NCBI GenBank assembly: GCA_948829205.1
Contig: CAQLOA010000003.1
Span: forward strand, 1-12,377
Direction: 5' to 3'
Length of the DNA stretch: 12,377 bases
Source: an uncultured Eggerthellaceae bacterium
GTDB lineage: Bacteria > Actinomycetota > Coriobacteriia > Coriobacteriales > Eggerthellaceae
In this document: positions 5,619-11,124 of the stretch, one piece after another
Layout of the letters: each line of letters starts with the position of its first letter
How positions within the stretch are numbered: position 1 is the first letter of the stretch
The notes under the pieces: model-generated
Seen by the model: the letters and a program-made list of their open reading frames with translations, nothing else
What the model was told of the DNA's origin: nothing
The model's database searches: none
Translations under genes and position numbers: made by a program

Positions 5619-6305
5619 ATGATCTACTACGTTGAGGACGACGCGAACATCCGCGACCTGGCAATCTACACGCTTCGGCAGTCGGGCTTCGATGCGCTCG
5701 GGTTCCCGGACGGGGACTCGTTCTTCCGTGCGTGCTCGGACCGTGCCCCGCAGGCGGTCCTTCTGGACATAATGCTTCCCGGCAAGGACGGCATGCAGAT
5801 CCTGGAGGAGATCCGCCGAAGCCCGGCTTTGTGCCGCGTGCCGGTGATGATGCTCACCGCCAAGGGAAGCGAGATCGACAAGGTGATGGGCCTCGACGCT
5901 GGCGCCGACGACTACCTTGCCAAGCCTTTCGGGATGATGGAGCTGGTCTCGCGCGTCAAGGCGCTGCTGCGCCGCACGCAGCCGGGAGAGGCGGGCGAAT
6001 CGACGCGGCTGCAGTGCGGCGGGGTGGTGCTCGACACCGAGGCGCACAAGGTGTTCGCCGACGGGAACGCCGTGACGCTCACCTTCAAGGAGTTCGCTCT
6101 TCTGCAGGAGCTGATGCAGAGCCGTGGGCACGTGCTGACGCGCGCCCGGCTTCTGGAAAGCGTCTGGGGGTGGGACTTCGCCGGGAACACCCGCACGGTG
6201 GACGTGCACGTGCAGACGCTGCGGCAGAAGCTGTCGGAAGCCTCGGCCGATTGCGGGTCCCTGATCGAGACCGTGCGGGGAGTCGGCTACATGATAGGGG
6301 CGTGA
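5619..6305 (+). CDS. phoP: OmpR/PhoB-family response regulator (PhoP-like, phosphate regulon)
   Basis: A 228-aa transcription factor activated by phosphorylation. The receiver domain (1-118) has the acidic pocket E6-D7-D8, phosphoacceptor D50 in 'VLLDIMLPGKDG', T80 in 'MMLTAKGSE' and K102 in 'DYLAKPF'. The C-terminal winged helix (about 130-226) has 'LTFKEFALLQELMQSRGHVL', the recognition helix region 'NTRTVDVHVQTLRQKL' and the closing 'IETVRGVGYMI'. Its position directly after pstSCAB and 3 bp before a PhoR-like kinase argues that it is the phosphate regulator. The start at 5619 gives the standard receiver start 'MIYYVEDD'; there is no ribosome site, in line with a leaderless message. The repeats at 5558-5574 suggest it controls its own gene. 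A different ligand for the pair cannot be excluded from sequence alone. Confidence 0.88.
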   Translation: MIYYVEDDANIRDLAIYTLRQSGFDALGFPDGDSFFRACSDRAPQAVLLDIMLPGKDGMQILEEIRRSPALCRVPVMMLTAKGSEIDKVMGLDAGADDYLAKPFGMMELVSRVKALLRRTQPGEAGESTRLQCGGVVLDTEAHKVFADGNAVTLTFKEFALLQELMQSRGHVLTRARLLESVWGWDFAGNTRTVDVHVQTLRQKLSEASADCGSLIETVRGVGYMIGA

Positions 6306-6308
6306 CGC

Positions 6309-7700
6309 GTGGACGCCCGTGCCCCCAGAAGGCTGTCGGCCACGCTCTTCCTGTCGATATTCGCCTACTCCATCCTGGCGATAGCGTGCTTCGCTGCGGC
6401 GTTTTCGGCCTTCTTCTACTTTTCGCAGGAATCCGAGGAAGAGGCCCGGCTTCTGGCCATCGCCGAGAGCGCCGCGCGGGCCATGGGCGACGCCTCCGTC
6501 GAGCAGGACGTGGCCGCCCTCGGGTCGCAGTTCGAGGAGGGGATAAGGTACACGCTGGTGGGCCCTGACGGGTCGGTGCTGTTCGACAGCGAGGGGGAAG
6601 TGAGCGCCAACCATTCCGACCGCCCCGAGATCGTCCAGGCAAGGCAGAACGGCGAAGGGTCGGTGGCCAGGCACTCCGAGACGCTTGGGACCGACGCGGT
6701 CTACGCCGCGGTGGCGATGGAGGGCGGCAACGTCCTCAGGCTGTCGGAGCACAGGGAATCGTACGTCGCCATCGCCGAGTCGATAGCCTTCCCCCTTCTT
6801 GCCACGTTCGTGCTGGTCGGCGTGATGTCGCTCGCCCTGTCGCGCCTGCTCACCGCGCGCATAGTCGCCCCGTTCGACAAGATCGACGTGGCCGAGCCGA
6901 TGGCGAACCAGGCCTATCTGGAGATGGAGCCCCTTCTGCGCCGCATAAACGAGCAGCAGCGGCAGCTTATCGAGCAGAACAGGGAGCTTGCCAGGGCGGA
7001 GAACCTGCGCAGGGAGTTCTCGGCCAACGTGTCGCACGAGATGAAGACGCCGCTGCAGGTCATATCGGGCTATGCGGAGCTGATGCGGGACGGGGTTGCC
7101 ACCGAGGAGGACGCGAGGCGGTTCGCGGGCATCATGTCCGAGGAGTCGGCCCGCATGGGCGCGCTCATCGACGACGTGCTCACCCTCTCGCGGATCGAGG
7201 ACCCGCTTTTCGAGAACGCGGGGAAGGAGAACCTGGAGCTGATGGGGCTCGTGGGGCAGGTCGTGCAGAGGCTGCTTCCGCTCGCGGAGGGCAGGGAGGT
7301 CCTGCTGAGGGCGCTCGGGTCCAGCGTCGAGGTGGTGGGCAACAGGCAGCTCCTTTCGCAGCTGTTCTCCAACCTGGTCTCGAACGCCATACGCTACAGC
7401 GACCCGGGCGGCGAGGTGACCGTGATGGTCGGCAAGACGCTGATGGCCGACGGCGAGGTGGTGTCGCCCGAGGCCTTCGTGAAGGTGAAGGACGACGGGT
7501 GCGGCATAGCGCCCGAGGAGCAGGACAAGATCTTCGAGCGGTTCTACCGCGTGGACAAGAGCCGGTCGAAGGAGAGCGGCGGCACGGGGCTGGGGCTCGC
7601 GATCGCGAAGCACGCCGCCAGCTTCCATGGCGCGACCATAACCGTGGACAGCGCGCCAGGGCAGGGTTCGGTGTTCACGGTGCGCTTTCCGCTGGAGTGA
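6309..7700 (+). CDS. phoR: Sensor histidine kinase, PhoR-like
   Basis: A 463-aa membrane kinase, start GTG with GGGG about 8 nt upstream, 3 bp after the regulator. TM1 is about 12-38 and TM2 about 158-180. The outer domain between them contains 'YTLVGPDGSVLFDSEGE', 'NHSDRPEIVQAR', 'GEGSVARHSETLGTDAVYAA' and 'LRLSE', the PAS/Cache-like pattern of Gram-positive PhoR proteins. The segment after TM2 leads into a helical linker ('INEQQRQLIEQNRELARAEN') without a clear HAMP and without the cytoplasmic PAS domain found in many PhoR. The dimerisation/phosphotransfer helix has H243 in 'FSANVSHEMKTPLQ'. The ATPase domain has the N-box 'NLVSNAIRYS' (355-364), 'VKDDGCGI' (393-400), the F-box 'IFERFYRVD' and 'GGTGLGLAI' (424-432). 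In phosphate regulons, PhoR normally senses the state of the Pst system, often through PhoU. Confidence 0.9.
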   Translation: MDARAPRRLSATLFLSIFAYSILAIACFAAAFSAFFYFSQESEEEARLLAIAESAARAMGDASVEQDVAALGSQFEEGIRYTLVGPDGSVLFDSEGEVSANHSDRPEIVQARQNGEGSVARHSETLGTDAVYAAVAMEGGNVLRLSEHRESYVAIAESIAFPLLATFVLVGVMSLALSRLLTARIVAPFDKIDVAEPMANQAYLEMEPLLRRINEQQRQLIEQNRELARAENLRREFSANVSHEMKTPLQVISGYAELMRDGVATEEDARRFAGIMSEESARMGALIDDVLTLSRIEDPLFENAGKENLELMGLVGQVVQRLLPLAEGREVLLRALGSSVEVVGNRQLLSQLFSNLVSNAIRYSDPGGEVTVMVGKTLMADGEVVSPEAFVKVKDDGCGIAPEEQDKIFERFYRVDKSRSKESGGTGLGLAIAKHAASFHGATITVDSAPGQGSVFTVRFPLE

Positions 7701-7725
7701 GGGCGATGGCCGCCTGTCGAACGGC

Positions 7726-7746
7726 TAGAATTGTCCCGGAAGACAA
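7726..7746 (+). promoter_or_regulatory. Possible promoter and small inverted repeat before the TIGR02452 gene
   Basis: TAGAAT (7726-7731) is a good -10 hexamer 37 bp upstream of the start codon; no convincing -35 is seen. It is followed at once by TTGTC (7731-7735) and GACAA (7742-7746), a 5-bp inverted repeat that would lie over the transcription start and could be an operator. It may mark a unit separate from the phoPR genes, which end 68 bp before the ATG. Confidence 0.3.
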
Positions 7747-7768
7747 CTCGGACGCGAAGGAGATTCGG

Positions 7769-8644
7769 ATGGCTGACAGGGACGAGCGGCGCGAGCAGGC
7801 GAGGAAGCATCTGGCGCTGATGAAGGGCGCGCTTGCCGGCGACGCCGAGAAGAGCGTTTCGGCGGCTGCGGTCTACGAGGACGGCGAAGGCCGCGAGCTG
7901 GAGTTGCCGGAGCCGCCTTTCGAGGCCACCGAGACCATGGTGGTCACCAGCTTCGCCCCCGAGGCGCTTTACCGCCACGGGAAGGGCAAGACGGTGCTGG
8001 TCGACCCCGCGTCGTTCAGCCGCCCGGGCGGCGCCTACGAGGACGGCGCGTTCGGGCCCGAGCAGATCCTCTGCTCGGAGAGCAACCTGTACCTGGTGCT
8101 CCAGGGTATGAAGGAGCGCTACTACGACGCCAACAAGGGCTTCGCGCGCGGACAGCTGTTCACCGACCGCGCCATGTACCTGCCAGACGTGGCGTTCTCG
8201 CGCAACGGCTCGCTGAAGTACGCCGACGTCATCGCGCTTGCGGAGCCGCTCCGCGAGCGCGCGATAGAGAACCACCGTTCCGAACAGGAATGCGACAACG
8301 CCCTGGCGAACCGCATCGAGACGCTTCTGCGCATAGCGGCTGCGAATGGGTGCGAGACGCTGATAATGGGCGCGTTCGGCACGGGACGGCTCGGGTATGA
8401 CGCCGACCAGGTAGTGGGGCTGATACGCGGATGGGTGGATGCGCACCCGGGAGCCATCGGACGCATCGTGTTCGCCGTGCCGCGCATGTACGTTGACGCG
8501 TTCGAGGGCGCCTTCGGTGGTGGCGAGGACGCGCAGCAGGAGGCCGCCACGGCCGAGGCCCAGGCGGAAGGCGCGGAGGAGGAAGACGACGAGTACTTCG
8601 ACGTGCACGACATCGAGCTGCCCGAAGGCGTGACGCTGCGGTAG
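7769..8644 (+). CDS. TIGR02452/DUF2263 family protein (macrodomain-like, bacterial PARG-related)
   Basis: A 291-aa protein with a textbook GAAGGAG ribosome site 6 nt before the ATG. It has the layout of the TIGR02452 family, a branch of the ADP-ribose-binding macrodomain/PARG group: an N-terminal helix rich in charge (1-30), 'TVLVDPASFSRPGGAYEDGAF' (75-95), 'CSESNLY' (102-108), 'YYDANKGFARGQLFTDRAMYLPDV' and 'ETLIMGAFGTGRLGYDADQV' (196-215), whose Gly-rich loop should hold the diphosphate. In PARG-type members the signature after PGG..GA is Q-E-E with two Glu; here it is P97-E98-Q99, so the second Glu, the catalytic one in studied PARGs, is Gln. It may bind ADP-ribose without the usual hydrolysis, or use another residue. 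The C-terminal 40 residues are very acidic (EGAEEEDDEYFDVHD). The true substrate is unknown. Confidence 0.82.
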   Translation: MADRDERREQARKHLALMKGALAGDAEKSVSAAAVYEDGEGRELELPEPPFEATETMVVTSFAPEALYRHGKGKTVLVDPASFSRPGGAYEDGAFGPEQILCSESNLYLVLQGMKERYYDANKGFARGQLFTDRAMYLPDVAFSRNGSLKYADVIALAEPLRERAIENHRSEQECDNALANRIETLLRIAAANGCETLIMGAFGTGRLGYDADQVVGLIRGWVDAHPGAIGRIVFAVPRMYVDAFEGAFGGGEDAQQEAATAEAQAEGAEEEDDEYFDVHDIELPEGVTLR

Positions 8645-8800
8645 GCGATGCTGCCATACGGCCGGCTTCCGAAGCGGATAAAGAGGTCTTGGTCAGCGGG
8701 CGTCCTGCATGGGCAACGTGCCAGTTGCGCAGATCCTCCATCCGATAGGCAAAGAGATTGCAGCGTGTCAAAGGCGAACGTCCGTCGTCAGGCCCGACGC
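8645..8800. other. Intergenic stretch with no supported gene
   Basis: This gap lies between the TIGR02452 stop and the terminator of the following minus-strand gene. All frames were read on both strands; the open ones have no ribosome site and no recognisable family. A TTGACA on the minus strand (8765-8770) has no good -10 partner. No tRNA-like or repeat structure was noticed. Confidence 0.4.
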
Positions 8801-8834
8801 ATAAAGAGAAGGCCGGCTTCGAGCGAAGCCGGCC
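8801..8834 (-). terminator. Strong intrinsic terminator of the 63-aa minus-strand gene
   Basis: GGCCGGCTTC (8811-8820) and GAAGCCGGCC (8825-8834) form a perfect 10-bp stem with a 4-nt loop. On the minus strand it is followed by TTCTCTTTAT, a T-rich tail, so it stops transcripts coming from 9083 leftwards. On the plus strand there is no T-tract after the stem, though it may still slow read-through from the TIGR02452 gene. Confidence 0.8.
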
Positions 8835-8852
8835 CTGATGGTGTCGGTTGTT

Positions 8853-8881
8853 CCGCTGCGGAAGCTTTCAAGCCGCAGCGG
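8853..8881 (-). repeat. Second perfect hairpin between the gene end and its terminator
   Basis: CCGCTGCGG (8853-8861) and CCGCAGCGG (8873-8881) form a perfect 9-bp stem with an 11-nt loop, only 10 bp beyond the stop codon of the 63-aa gene. It has no T-tract on either side. With the terminator hairpin 19 bp further on, the mRNA would end in two stacked stable stems, which often protect the 3' end from exonucleases. Confidence 0.55.
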
Positions 8882-8891
8882 TTGCACGAGC

Positions 8892-9083
8892 CTAGTTCAG
8901 GCTGAAGAAGTCCTTGAAGCCCTTGTGCGGGCGCATCATCTTCTTACGGTCCTCCTCGTAGAACCTCTCGCCCCTGCCGACTGCTTCGATCATGTGTTCC
9001 GGCTGGTTCGCCTCGATGGCTCGGGCGACGTGCTGGTCGATTTCCCATGCGTTTGCCTTGGCGGCAATCAGGTACGCGTTCAT
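8892..9083 (-). CDS. Small hypothetical protein, 63 aa
   Basis: It begins MNAYLIAAKANAWEIDQHVA and ends 'RKKMMRPHKGFKDFFSLN'. Support for a real gene is good: AGAGGGG lies about 4 nt before the ATG on the minus strand, base composition at codon level fits the neighbours, and a strong terminator follows. The protein looks cytoplasmic and helical: an N-terminal helix, an Ala/Glu-rich middle 'ARAIEANQPEHMIEAVGRGE', then a basic C-terminal third. There is no signal peptide, membrane segment or metal motif. I do not recognise a family. TATACT at 9164-9169 on the minus strand could be its -10, with TTAATT 16 bp upstream, but this is weak. It is divergent from the XRE regulator operon. Confidence 0.65.
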   Translation of the reverse strand: MNAYLIAAKANAWEIDQHVARAIEANQPEHMIEAVGRGERFYEEDRKKMMRPHKGFKDFFSLN

Positions 9084-9315
9084 TGTCCCCTCTTTCGATT
9101 AAGTGCTGCGTTTGGTGCTCGCCAAAACGGCGAAAGGCAAGCCTAGCACTGTTTGCGTTGCGAGTATAGACGCGAAATAGGTGCAATTAACATAGATGTA
9201 ACAATCGCTCGCCTTCCATTGCATGCCTGCCGACGAGATGGTGTGTTTGGGCGCAAAGGCCATCGCATTGGGTCTCAGGCGACGGCGCGCAAGTTGCAGC
9301 CTCCTTTGTGGCTCC
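9084..9315. other. Divergent intergenic region between the 63-aa gene and the XRE operon
   Basis: This AT-richer gap carries the ribosome site and probable promoter of the minus-strand gene on its left and leads into the strong plus-strand promoter at 9316. An imperfect dyad TTAACATAGATGTAA (9187-9201) is present. No gene is supported: the open frame across it lacks a ribosome site and its peptide is not recognisable. Confidence 0.4.
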
Positions 9316-9366
9316 TTGACACACACTGGGTGCAATATATAATTTGCATGCAAGATATATCTTACA
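9316..9366 (+). promoter_or_regulatory. Near-consensus sigma-70 promoter with overlapping palindromic operator (XRE operon)
   Basis: TTGACA (9316-9321), a 16-bp spacer and TATAAT (9338-9343) are both perfect hexamers, the strongest promoter in the window. Directly over the expected start (about 9350) lies an 18-bp dyad TGCAAGATATATCTTACA (9349-9366) with one mismatched pair; its core AAGATATATCTT is perfect. A second palindrome TTGCATGCAA (9344-9353) overlaps it. A strong promoter capped by a palindrome just before a small XRE-type regulator gene is the usual design of an autorepressed switch. Confidence 0.75.
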
Positions 9367-9395
9367 TATGGTAATAGGCGACGGAAGGGGTCTTG

Positions 9396-9596
9396 TTGGA
9401 CGCGCCCAAGAACGACCGCATGAAGGCGGCCCGCATGGAATTGGGGCTGTCGCAGCAGCAGTTGGCCGATGCGGTGGCGGCCACGCGGCAGACCATAGGC
9501 CTCATCGAGGCGGGGAGGTACAACCCCAGCCTGAGGCTCTGCACCGCCATATGCAAGGTCTTGGGTAAGACGCTCGACGACCTCTTCTGGGAATAG
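9396..9596 (+). CDS. XRE-family small HTH transcriptional regulator
   Basis: A 66-aa protein that is essentially one Cro/C1-type helix-turn-helix domain. 'RMKAARMELGLSQQQLADAV' is helix 1-2, 'AATRQTIGLIEAGRYNPSLR' the recognition helix with the conserved 'R.TI..IE.GRYNPSL', and 'LCTAICKVLGKTLDDLFW' the closing pair of helices. This exact compact type (YgzD/YozG-like) usually sits before a small membrane protein gene and represses its own operon. GGAAGGGG (9383-9390) serves a TTG start at 9396; TTG 9393 is equally possible and adds one residue. The promoter and dyad at 9316-9366 fit autorepression. The membrane protein gene follows after 9 bp. Confidence 0.88.
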   Translation: MDAPKNDRMKAARMELGLSQQQLADAVAATRQTIGLIEAGRYNPSLRLCTAICKVLGKTLDDLFWE

Positions 9597-9605
9597 GAGG
9601 GCACG

Positions 9606-10169
9606 ATGTACCTCGCAAGGAAATGGAACGAGATCATGGGGCCGAAGGATGAGCGGCTCGAGGCGCAGGAGAACAAGACCGTGAAGGCGAGCGCCTACAT
9701 CCTGCTCGTCGGGTCGCTGGTCAGCCTGTACTACGGGATCCTTCTTGACCAGGTGTCCCGCACTACCGAGCATCCCGTCCTGACGCCGCTTGGGGAAAGC
9801 GTGGTGCCTGTTCAGTGGCCGCTGACGTTCACGATACTGGCGGCAGGCTTCGTGGCCATCGCCATGCAGATCAGGGCCGGATACTTCTCGCCGTACACGC
9901 GGATCGCGGGCGTCGATCGCATCCCGTGGGGATACGTTTCGCTGATGGCGTTGGTCTGCGGGGTCGTGCTAGGGCTGCTGACCTCCGTCATGCGAGTGCT
10001 GGCCGAAATCCAGATAGTCGGCGTGGACAACGTCGCATGGCTCGGAGACTTCGCCATAGGAATCGTCTTCTTCGGGATGGGGTTCGTGCTGGGGTTCCTG
10101 TTCACGGCCGTTGCCATCCGCGAGGCCATAAACCGCCGCCGCGAACTGGAATGCGAGATTGAGGAATAG
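9606..10169 (+). CDS. Four-helix membrane protein of unknown function, co-transcribed with XRE regulator
   Basis: A 187-aa protein with a GGAGGG ribosome site 6 nt before the ATG. Predicted membrane helices are about 28-47, 73-89, 109-129 and 147-171. The N-terminal 27 residues are charged ('MGPKDERLEAQENKTVKAS') and the C-terminus is a charged helix ('REAINRRRELECEIEE'), both probably cytoplasmic. The arrangement resembles small membrane proteins of the DUF3796/DUF6773 kind that pair with XRE regulators in Gram-positive bacteria, but I cannot assign it to a named family. No catalytic motif is seen. Possible roles are an immunity or stress-sensing partner of the regulator; this is inferred only from gene pairing. 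Confidence 0.75.
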   Translation: MYLARKWNEIMGPKDERLEAQENKTVKASAYILLVGSLVSLYYGILLDQVSRTTEHPVLTPLGESVVPVQWPLTFTILAAGFVAIAMQIRAGYFSPYTRIAGVDRIPWGYVSLMALVCGVVLGLLTSVMRVLAEIQIVGVDNVAWLGDFAIGIVFFGMGFVLGFLFTAVAIREAINRRRELECEIEE

Positions 10170-10270
10170 GCTCGTCTGTGGCGCAAGCGAGTGGGCGCGT
10201 CGGACGGTTCGGAATAAGCCGCGATCGCCCCGCCACGTCCCACGACTAGGCTTTCGCCATGCCGCAGCCC

Positions 10271-10301
10271 TTGACCTTGACGCTGCGTGAAGGTTCATCA
10301 T
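10271..10301 (+). promoter_or_regulatory. MerR-type promoter with 19-bp spacer and dyad (autoregulation of the TipA-like gene)
   Basis: TTGACC (10271-10276) and CATCAT (10296-10301) are separated by 19 bp, the overlong spacer that defines promoters activated by MerR proteins through DNA distortion. Inside lies a 21-bp dyad (10274-10294): ACCTT at the left end, AAGGT at the right end, with inner arms ACGC and GCGT around a central T; only one pair (G/G) mismatches. Transcription would start near 10308, and GAAGGAGG (10309-10316) serves the ATG at 10323. Confidence 0.75.
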
Positions 10302-10322
10302 GCCCATCGAAGGAGGTTCGGG

Positions 10323-11111
10323 ATGGACGATGCGAAGGATGCCGCCACTGCCTTGAGCATAGGCGAGTTCGCCACGAGGTCAGGCGTCAGCGCGCGTACG
10401 CTGCGTCACTACGAAAGCCTGGGGCTGTTGCTTCCCAGACGGTCCGCCAACGGCTATCGCGTGTACGACGCGCGCGACGCGAAGCGGCTGGCGCAGATCG
10501 TTGCGATGAGGCAGTGCGGGCTTCCGCTGGCCACGATAGGGCGGCTGATGTCCGACGGCGGAGGGTCGCTTCGCGAGGTCCTGTCCGACCACCTTCGCTC
10601 CCTGCGGGCGCAGGGCGATGCGCTGGCTGACGCCATTGCCCGCACGGAGTCGGCGATAAGGAACGTGGAAAGGATAGACGGAATGGACACGAACGACGCA
10701 TTCGAGGAGCTGAAGGCCCAGGGCATGAGGGACTTCGAGGCGACGTACGGGCAGGAGGCCCGGAAGCTGTACGGGAACCAGGCCATCGACGACGCAAACG
10801 AGCGCATGATGGCGCTCACGCAGGACGAGTGGGACGCAAAGGAGCTGCTGGAGGAGTCGATAAAGGTGCAGCTGCGCCTGGCGATGGCCTCGGGCGACCC
10901 CGAAGGCGTGGAATCACAGGAACTCGCGCGCATGCACGAGCGCTGGATCGGCGTGCATTGGGGCGATGGATACGGCAAGGATGCGTACCTGGGACTGGTA
11001 CGTGGCTACCTGAAGGACCCCCGCTTCGTGAAGTATTACGACTCGGCGGCAGGCGACGGCGCCACAGGGTTCCTGGTCAAGGCCGTGGAGGCGTGGCAGG
11101 GGCGCAAATAG
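10323..11111 (+). CDS. MerR-family transcriptional activator with TipAS ligand-binding domain
   Basis: A 262-aa regulator. Residues 11-80 are a MerR DNA-binding domain: 'LSIGEFATRSGVSARTLRHY' then 'ESLGLLLPRRSANGYRVYDA', with the RTLRHYE.LGLL and GYR.Y hallmarks. Residues 83-118 form the antiparallel dimerisation coiled coil. Residues 136-258 resemble the TipAS domain that covalently traps thiopeptide antibiotics in Streptomyces TipA: 'FEATYGQEARKLYGNQA', 'MMALTQDEWD', 'MHERWIGVHWGDGYGKDAYL' and 'YLKDPRFVKYYDSAAGDGAT'. Cys214 of TipAL, which captures thiostrepton, has no evident equivalent here. GAAGGAGG 6 nt upstream decides for ATG 10323; an upstream GTG at 10287 lies before the predicted transcript start. 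Its own promoter (10271-10301) is probably its target. No efflux gene adjoins on the same strand. Confidence 0.9.
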   Translation: MDDAKDAATALSIGEFATRSGVSARTLRHYESLGLLLPRRSANGYRVYDARDAKRLAQIVAMRQCGLPLATIGRLMSDGGGSLREVLSDHLRSLRAQGDALADAIARTESAIRNVERIDGMDTNDAFEELKAQGMRDFEATYGQEARKLYGNQAIDDANERMMALTQDEWDAKELLEESIKVQLRLAMASGDPEGVESQELARMHERWIGVHWGDGYGKDAYLGLVRGYLKDPRFVKYYDSAAGDGATGFLVKAVEAWQGRK

Positions 11112-11123
11112 TAGACCTTTGCG
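11103..11123. terminator. Inverted repeat across the convergent gene ends (weak candidate terminator)
   Basis: CGCAAA (11103-11108) and TTTGCG (11118-11123) form a perfect 6-bp stem with a 9-nt loop spanning the stop of the TipA-like gene and ending just before the stop of the convergent ABC gene. There is no T-tract on either strand, so it is at best a weak bidirectional terminator. Confidence 0.3.
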
Positions 11124-11124
11124 G

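Noticed and set aside
5559..7628. Very long open frame antisense to phoP and phoR (and a similar one at 1853-3184 antisense to pstS)
   Set aside because: Such frames arise from high GC at third codon positions of the sense genes; the peptides are His/Arg/Gly-rich without any family pattern and have no ribosome site.
8645..8800. Possible coding sequence or tRNA in the gap after the TIGR02452 gene
   Set aside because: No frame has a ribosome site or recognisable motif, and no cloverleaf or T-arm sequence was found.
9187..9203. Third Pho box TTAACA-N5-GTAACA
   Set aside because: One mismatch in an AT-rich gap is expected about by chance in a window this size, and neither neighbouring gene has a phosphate link.
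10287..10322. GTG at 10287 as start of the TipA-like regulator
   Set aside because: It lies within the dyad of the predicted promoter and upstream of the transcript start, while ATG 10323 has an ideal ribosome site.
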